DNA from: Nemertoderma westbladi
Lineage: Eukaryota > Xenacoelomorpha > Nemertodermatida > Nemertodermatidae
Length of the DNA stretch: 64,000 nt
Direction: 5' to 3'
Assembly (NCBI GenBank): GCA_032718475.1
Contig: JAUCBJ010001302.1
Coordinates: 18,887-82,886 of the forward strand
A model generated the notes under the pieces. That model did no database searches, was not told the origin of the DNA, and saw only the letters and a list, made by a program, of their open reading frames with translations. This document shows, piece by piece, positions 57,796 to 64,000 of this stretch. Numbering within the stretch: the stretch's first letter is position 1; each line of letters opens with the position of its first letter. Position numbers and translations under genes: made by a program.

Positions 57796-59868
57796 GTTGT
57801 ACTAATATCTACTAAAATGCTGTACTAATATCTACTAAAATGCTGTACTAATATCTACTAAATGGCTGTACTAATATCTACTAAAATGCTGTACTAATAT
57901 CTACTAAATGGCTGTACTAATATCTACTAAAATGCTGTACTAATATCTACTAAATGGCTGTACTAATATCTACTAAAATGCTGTACTAATATCTACTAAA
58001 ATGCTGTACTAATATCTACTAAAATGCTGTACTAATATCTACTAAATGGCTGTACTAATATCTACTAAAATGCTGTACTAATATCTACTAAATGGCTGTA
58101 CTAATATCTACTAAAATGCTGTACTAATATCTACTAAATGGCTGTACTAATATCTACTAAAATGCTGTACTAATATCTACTAAAATTCTGTACTAATATC
58201 TACTAAAATGCTGTACTAATATCTACTAAAATGCTGTACTAATATCTACTAAAATGCTGTACTAATATCTACTAAAATGCTGTACTAATATCTACTAAAT
58301 GGCTGTACTAATATCTACTAAAATGCTGTACTAATATCTACTAAAATGCTGTACTAATATCTACTAAAATGCTGTACTAATATCTACTAAAATGCTGTAC
58401 TAATATCTACTTAAATTCTGTACTAATATCTACTAAATTCTGTACTAATATCTACTAAATGGCTGTACTAATATCTACTAAAATTCTGTACTAATATCTA
58501 CTAAAATGATGTACTAATATCTACTAAAATTATGTACTAATATCTACTAAATGGCTGTACTAATATCTACTAAAATGCTGTACTAATATCTACTAAATTC
58601 TGTACTAATATCCACTAAAATGCTGTACTAATATCTACTAAAATGCTGTACTAATATCTACTAAAATTCTGTACTAATATCTACTAAAATGCTCTACCAA
58701 TATCTACTAAAATGCTGTACTAATATCTACTAAAATTCTGTACTAATATCTACTAAAATGCTGTACTAATATCTACTAAAATTCTGTACTAATATCTACT
58801 AAATGGCTGTACTAATATCTACTAAAATGCTGTACTAATATCTACTAAATTCTGTACTAATATCTACTAAAATGCTGTACTAATATCTACTAAAATTCTG
58901 TACTAATATCTACTAAAATGCTGTACTAATATCTACTAAAATGCTGTACTAATATCTACTAAATGGCTGTACTAATATCTACTAAAATGCTGTACTAATA
59001 TCTACTAAATTCTGTACTAATATCTACTAAAATTCTGTACTAATATCTACTAAAATTCTGTACTAATATCTACTAAAATGCTGTACCAATATCTACTAAA
59101 ATGCTGTACTAATATCTACTAAAATTCTGTACTAATATCTACTAAAATGCTGTACTAATATCTACTACAATTCTGTACTAATATCTACTAAATGGCTGTA
59201 CTAATATCTACTAAAATGCTGTACTAATATCTACTAAATTCTGTACTAATATCTATTAAAATGCTGTACCAATATCTACTAAAATGCTGTACTAATATCT
59301 ACTAAAATGCTGTACTAATATCTACTAAATGGCTGTACTAATATCTACTAAATGGCTGTACTAATATCTACTAAAATGCTGTACTAATATCTACTAAAAT
59401 TCTGTACTAATATCTACTAAAATGCTGTACTAATATCTACTAAAATGCTGTACTAATATCTACTAAAATGCTGTACTAATATCTACTAAAATGCTGTACT
59501 AATATCTACTAAATGGCTGTACTAATATCTACTAAAATGCTGTACTAATATCTACTAAAATGCTGTACTAATATCTACTAAAATTCTGTACTAATATCTA
59601 CTAAAATGCTGTACTAATATCTACTAAAATGCTGTACTAATATCTACTAAAATGCTGTACTAATATCTACTAAAATTCTGTACTAATATCTACTAAAATG
59701 CTGTACTAATATCTACTAAAATTCTGTACTAATATCTACTAAAATGCTGTACTAATATCTACTAAAATTCTGTACTAATATCTACTAAATGGCTGTACTA
59801 ATATCTACTAAAATGCTGTACTAATATCTACTAAAATGCTGTACTAATATCTACTAAAATGCTGTACA
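57796..59868. repeat. 23-bp minisatellite, ~90 copies, with TACTAAT/TACTAAA motifs
   Basis: The unit TGTACTAATATCTACTAAAA plus TGC, with variants AATGGC, ATTC and AATTC, fills ~2.07 kb. Each unit carries TACTAAT and TACTAAA, both close to the branch-point consensus of introns. It lies in the intron after exon 8. Confidence 0.95.
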
Positions 59869-61185
59869 CATTAAATAAAGTAACTGCTACTGAGTGAGTA
59901 ATAGCCGATGATACCTTTACAATACAACGGTATTAGACCTGTCACCCCCTCCGGGAGATCCGAGTAATGAGGATCATTATATTACTGATAATATTCTTAC
60001 TTAATATACTGATAATACTGATAATATTCAGTGGAAAAATCATTGTACTGGGCAGGAAATACCGATGCCAAAGAATTTATTATTAATTATTTTATTTCCT
60101 CCTACCTGCTCTACGGGAATTCCTAATTCCTCTCTATGGGAATAGTTCGTATATGAAGCAAGCACTGTAGTTCATGATGATATGATAATAACACTACCTA
60201 TAAAAATAATAACTGTGTATGACTCTATGTTATGGTATGGTATGGAACGACGCGAAGCCATATAGAATTTGGTCAAAAATGGTAGACATCTTGTAGTTAC
60301 AATATATAATTTGTCGAGCGAGCGTTAATTTCATATCAAGGTTTGTTTCGGTCATAAAGGAATTATAATATCTCTCTGGCCCAAAATTCAAATTGCTGAA
60401 CTCTTCAACTCCTGATGCTGCCTTACTTAATGTTAAATAATTAAGTGTTCTGGAATATTTATTACGTAACTAGAGAGCAGCTTAACTACATAAACCAATA
60501 TTGGATATTGAGTTCCGTTTTGGAGTACGCCGCGCAGACACTAAAGTTGCAATAACTAACTTTTGAGTGTGTTAATGGATTTTGCTAAAATTACTTGCAA
60601 ACCTTTTCTACGTCGATGCTCTTTCAACTCATGTATTGCAATTTAAGAAATTCCACCAAAACTATTTTATTTTACTTATTTCGCCGAAAAAAAAGTAAAA
60701 TATATAAAAAATATATATGGGTTACTTTTTATCCATGGGGAAAAAGTACTTCTATTCCTTCGATTTTGGGGCATAATCGAGCGAAAAAGTAACAATTAAG
60801 AATAACATATTTGTTCTTTTTGTTTTATATAATGTTAAAATTCAATTTAATCAAAATTCGTTTTTACTCGCACAATGTTCTAGTCGTCAGTTCTAGAACA
60901 TGAGTCAAGTCATTTACTGTAACCAAACAAATTAACACAACTGCGCGATTTGAAATAATGATTAAATAGTGTAAGCCCGTAGTACTTACTGTGTTTATAA
61001 TAAAACCATTAGTATTAAATCGTGTAACCAAGAATAATAAAACTGATTTGTATTAATGTTCTAGAATATCAAGTAGCTATAAGAATTTATTAGTAATTGA
61101 AATCGTATATATTTATAGCCTATTTAGTTGTATTATGTGACTTATAGACAGACGTATTAGACAATTGTGTTTTATTGCTTCGAAG
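59869..61185. other. Intron and probable 5' region of the SLC6 gene
   Basis: AT-rich sequence, searched without success for the last zinc-transporter exon. A 65-codon frame at 60595-60792 starts on a non-ATG codon and has no domain. The promoter of the SLC6 gene may lie here, but no element can be named with confidence. Confidence 0.4.
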
Positions 61186-63273
61186 ATGTCTTTAAAAGAC
61201 CTTACGATTAATCGGGATGACACTCATCCAGCAAGTTATAAATGTCATGTTGTAGTTGATCCTTCAGTTTCTGAATCATTTCATTCTTGTATTGAATTAA
61301 GGGAAAATGATTGTAAAAGTGACGATATGAATAAACTTAAAATTATGAATAGTCCCAATCACATGAGAGTTAGCATGTACGATTACTTTCGCTCGGAGGA
61401 ATCATTAGCTCGGAATTGGTGTCCAGATGATGAGGAACATATATGTGTCTGGGATTCCAAGTTGCAATATATATTAACACTTTTGGGCTTCACTGTTGGC
61501 ACGGGTAATATTTGTTTTTTTCCAGCAAATATGGCAAAACATGGTGGTGGTGCATTTATAATTCCATATTGTGTTGTTCTAATTGTCCTAGGTATGCCGG
61601 TATTGATATTTGAGTTAGGAATTGGGCAACTCACGAGACAAGGGCCGTGGAATGTCCCCCATGCTATGAACCCTTATTTAGCAGGTATCGGGGTTGGCCA
61701 GATTATTACTTGTAGTTACTTGGCGATATCATATACCATGGTTCTTTCATATTTCGTGTTCTACTTCGTTATGTCATTCCAGATGCAATTGCCTTGGGGC
61801 GCTTGTCCAGCTAATGCGGCAAACCCAACGGGGAACAAGTTTATAATGCAGTTTAATAATCAATCGTGTATTGATGCCACTCCTGAGCAATTCTTTTGGT
61901 TTAATAGGACGTTAGGTATACCTAATGATATAACTGACACTCCAAGAGTACAATATACTCTTGTAGTAGCCTCTGTATGCACTTGGGTGATGATAACATT
62001 GTCTCTCCTACGCGGAGTTCATGGAGCTACAAGAGTTGTGTATTTTACTGTTACTGTACCGTATCTCACAATGCTGTGTCTACTCATCCAAGCATCTTCG
62101 TTAGAAGGTAGCTGGGAAGGTTTGGCTTTCGTTTTATATCCTGACTTCAGTAAAATAGTTATTGCTGAGGTTTGGAGGGATGCGGCAGTACAAGTTCTGT
62201 TTTCGTTGTCTCTCGGAAACGGGGTAATGGGATTGATGGGCGCAACTCAAAAGAGAAATAACAACTTTATTCGAGATGCAATAATTATCTGTGCCGTTGA
62301 TACATGTACCTCACTGATAGCAGCTGTAACCGTGTTTAGCATGGCCGGGCACATAGTATCCCATGCCATTAGCGATTGTAAAGGGAATTACGGCCAAGGT
62401 GACACCAGTACCGAATGCTCGTTCGAAACCCTTTTTGATGCGACAGAGTTGAAAGGATTTGGAGTGACTTTTGTATATTTATCCCGCGTTATTGAGGAGT
62501 TTGGAAATTCTTCACCTTTCTGGTCTCTGCTTTTGTATTTAACTTTAATATTATTGGGAATTGACTCGTGTTTTGGTTATATTCAGGTACTTTTAAATGC
62601 CCTAGAAGATTTCTCGAGTGCTTTAAAGTTACGTGAATCTTATAGGGTCGGTATCGTATGCCTGTTTTTATTTGTCTGCAATTTGATATTTTCTCTCAAC
62701 ATATCTCAATATCTCAGGGAAATATATAGCCAGTATGTGGAACATATGTGCATGATGTGGATTGGATGTATTGGATATGTATCTATTCTACATAGGGTTG
62801 GTATGCCGCGTCTTATAACTGATTTTGAGACGATGATTGGATATAAGATTAATATTTTGATGTTGTTTTCAATGAAGTATATTGCTACTTCTGCCTATTG
62901 TTTACTTGTAATATGTGAGATTATTTTGGTCATTATTAACGGTGTCACATATTCGCATTACGATACGAAAGAAAATAAATTTGTAGAGCGAGCAAACCCT
63001 CCAATGTATTATGCTCTCGGTTTTGGTCTTGTTATATTTAATTTCATTTGGATCCCACTTCTGGCGATTTTTGAACATTTTCATCATCAGGGTTGCGTTC
63101 ACACGCATCGGCGGAGACATTTCCCAAGAAAAGCTCTTCGTCGGTTTCATGGACTGCCACATCAAACAACTTATAGTCGACTTGAAAGAAGAATACTTTG
63201 TATTCATAGCGAGATACATGATCAGCACGATTTTGTTATCGGTGATGAAAGAGACAATGAATCACAACCTTAG
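61186..63273 (+). CDS. SLC6-family sodium-dependent transporter, single exon, 695 aa
   Basis: Start at the ATG at 61186; the frame is open 21 bp upstream but without ATG. It encodes a 12-helix neurotransmitter:sodium symporter family protein in the plasma membrane, substrate unknown. After a ~95-residue hydrophilic N-terminus comes helix 1, LLGFTVGTGNICFFPANMAK, where most relatives have GNxWRFP. Next are GGGAFIIPY and FELGIGQ, an extracellular loop with Cys pairs and N-glycosylation sites (NQS, NRT), and helix 6, LFSLSLGNGVMGLMGATQKRNNN. Helix 8, ILLGIDSCFG, keeps the Asp-Ser of the second sodium site. The length is normal for the family. No intron is seen, whereas family members usually have many, so a retrocopy origin is possible. 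It lies on the same strand as the zinc transporter and possibly inside its last intron. Confidence 0.9.
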   Translation: MSLKDLTINRDDTHPASYKCHVVVDPSVSESFHSCIELRENDCKSDDMNKLKIMNSPNHMRVSMYDYFRSEESLARNWCPDDEEHICVWDSKLQYILTLLGFTVGTGNICFFPANMAKHGGGAFIIPYCVVLIVLGMPVLIFELGIGQLTRQGPWNVPHAMNPYLAGIGVGQIITCSYLAISYTMVLSYFVFYFVMSFQMQLPWGACPANAANPTGNKFIMQFNNQSCIDATPEQFFWFNRTLGIPNDITDTPRVQYTLVVASVCTWVMITLSLLRGVHGATRVVYFTVTVPYLTMLCLLIQASSLEGSWEGLAFVLYPDFSKIVIAEVWRDAAVQVLFSLSLGNGVMGLMGATQKRNNNFIRDAIIICAVDTCTSLIAAVTVFSMAGHIVSHAISDCKGNYGQGDTSTECSFETLFDATELKGFGVTFVYLSRVIEEFGNSSPFWSLLLYLTLILLGIDSCFGYIQVLLNALEDFSSALKLRESYRVGIVCLFLFVCNLIFSLNISQYLREIYSQYVEHMCMMWIGCIGYVSILHRVGMPRLITDFETMIGYKINILMLFSMKYIATSAYCLLVICEIILVIINGVTYSHYDTKENKFVERANPPMYYALGFGLVIFNFIWIPLLAIFEHFHHQGCVHTHRRRHFPRKALRRFHGLPHQTTYSRLERRILCIHSEIHDQHDFVIGDERDNESQP

Positions 63274-64000
63274 TTATCCTGCACTTAGAAGTCTGATAAA
63301 CATTATAATTGGCATAATTCATTATTTCTAGGGGGCATTCAAGGATCTTACAAACTTGGTGGTGGATAGTCTTGAGTGCATGGAAAGGCATGGTTATTTT
63401 CTGCAGACAGCAAATAAGTGTGGGACCCGCCCCAAAATATTATTAAATTAGTTGTGTTCCCAGACTACCACGGGATTTAGTAAAACAATAATATTGGCAA
63501 AAATAAAAAGGTTTATTATATAAAAATGAAGGAGACCTTTCTTTATATCACGTTCACACTATAAAGTCAAAGGACAATATTCTAAAACATATTGTTACAG
63601 ATTGCTGGAATACTGAAATTTATACTATTATTAATATATACACAATTACAATTTAATACAACTTCACCATTTTTATCAGGTCGGCTTTTGACACCTTTTC
63701 TTACTGCTGGCAGGGCCGGATTATAAATTTTCAGCTACAACATGCCGTTAAAAATTGCCTATTAAAGGCCGATCTACACGTGGCAACTTTATCAGCAACT
63801 TGTAAAGCAACCGAGGTTGCCGATCAAGTTGCTCCGTGATTAGATAAATCTGTTTTTTTTGTGAAGAATTGAGGTTGTTTATTGTTTTCCCCATTTGAAT
63901 TTTATTCTTCTATCAGATGTCTTTACGGTTGTTTTATATTAAATTAAGGACAGTACTTGTTTAGAACGTACTGTATGCATGAGGTCCTAGCTAGGTGTAG
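63274..64000. other. 3' flank of the SLC6 gene
   Basis: The short frame overlapping and following the SLC6 stop (63011-63331) is a shadow. A GGGCCGGATTATAAATTTTC repeat-like stretch begins near 63713. No zinc-transporter terminal exon is found before the window ends. Confidence 0.4.
63502..63507 (+). terminator. Candidate polyadenylation signal (AATAAA) of the SLC6 gene
   Basis: AATAAA lies 229 bp after the stop codon in an AT-rich context. It is the first clear hexamer after the SLC6 stop. The assignment is by position only. Confidence 0.4.

Noticed and set aside
61165-61185. Extended SLC6 start with seven more residues
   Set aside because: The upstream codon is TTG; the first ATG in frame is at 61186.

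Overview
The window is a piece of an animal nuclear genome. It is AT-rich, with long introns, GT-AG splice sites, LTR retrotransposons, many inverted-repeat elements and very large minisatellites. BEL/Pao and Ty3/Gypsy sequences, very frequent short palindromes (TACCGGTA, AGGCCT) and the divergent proteins point to a non-mammalian, probably aquatic invertebrate. I cannot place it more precisely from sequence alone.

Two host genes are visible, both on the + strand. The first is a vesicular-type zinc transporter of the SLC30A/ZnT2-3-8 group. Its coding exons at 24940-25074, 25394-25540, 50617-50770, 51040-51337, 56334-56439 and 56686-56820 join in perfect phase. An upstream exon at 12279-12392 and two possible alternative first exons (1192-1300 and 6375-6495) also fit by phase. 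The last coding exon was not found and probably lies beyond 64000. The second gene is a single-exon SLC6 (sodium-coupled neurotransmitter/amino-acid symporter family) gene at 61186-63273. It may be nested in the last intron of the zinc transporter.

The rest is intron filled with repeats. From left to right: foldback and TIR elements (2.5, 4.2, 6.7, 12.8 and 15.8 kb); a 22-bp array (8.5-9.5 kb); a 44-bp array (11.9-12.2 kb); two huge C-rich arrays (16.9-19.4 and 20.1-21.9 kb) with a duplicated Ty3/Gypsy integrase remnant between and after them; a 36-bp array (22.7-24.6 kb) that grew from that integrase's own coding sequence; and a TTAA-flanked foldback element (28.4-29.2 kb). Next comes a complete, very young BEL/Pao LTR element (29623-41901) with 1183-bp LTRs and a 5-bp target duplication. 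It keeps gag-protease but has lost reverse transcriptase and integrase, and it carries extra 3' ORFs. Further right lie a perfect-centre foldback (43.5-44.5 kb), another TIR element (45.9-46.9 kb), a 52-bp array (48.7-50.6 kb), a 30-bp array (53.2-56.3 kb) and a 23-bp array (57.8-59.9 kb).

The most unusual structure is the 48.7-50.6 kb array. Its repeat unit is the 3' splice site plus the first ~32 nt of zinc-transporter exon 5, so about 38 near-identical splice acceptors stand in a row ahead of the real exon. More generally, several introns of this gene carry a large tandem array close to their 3' end.
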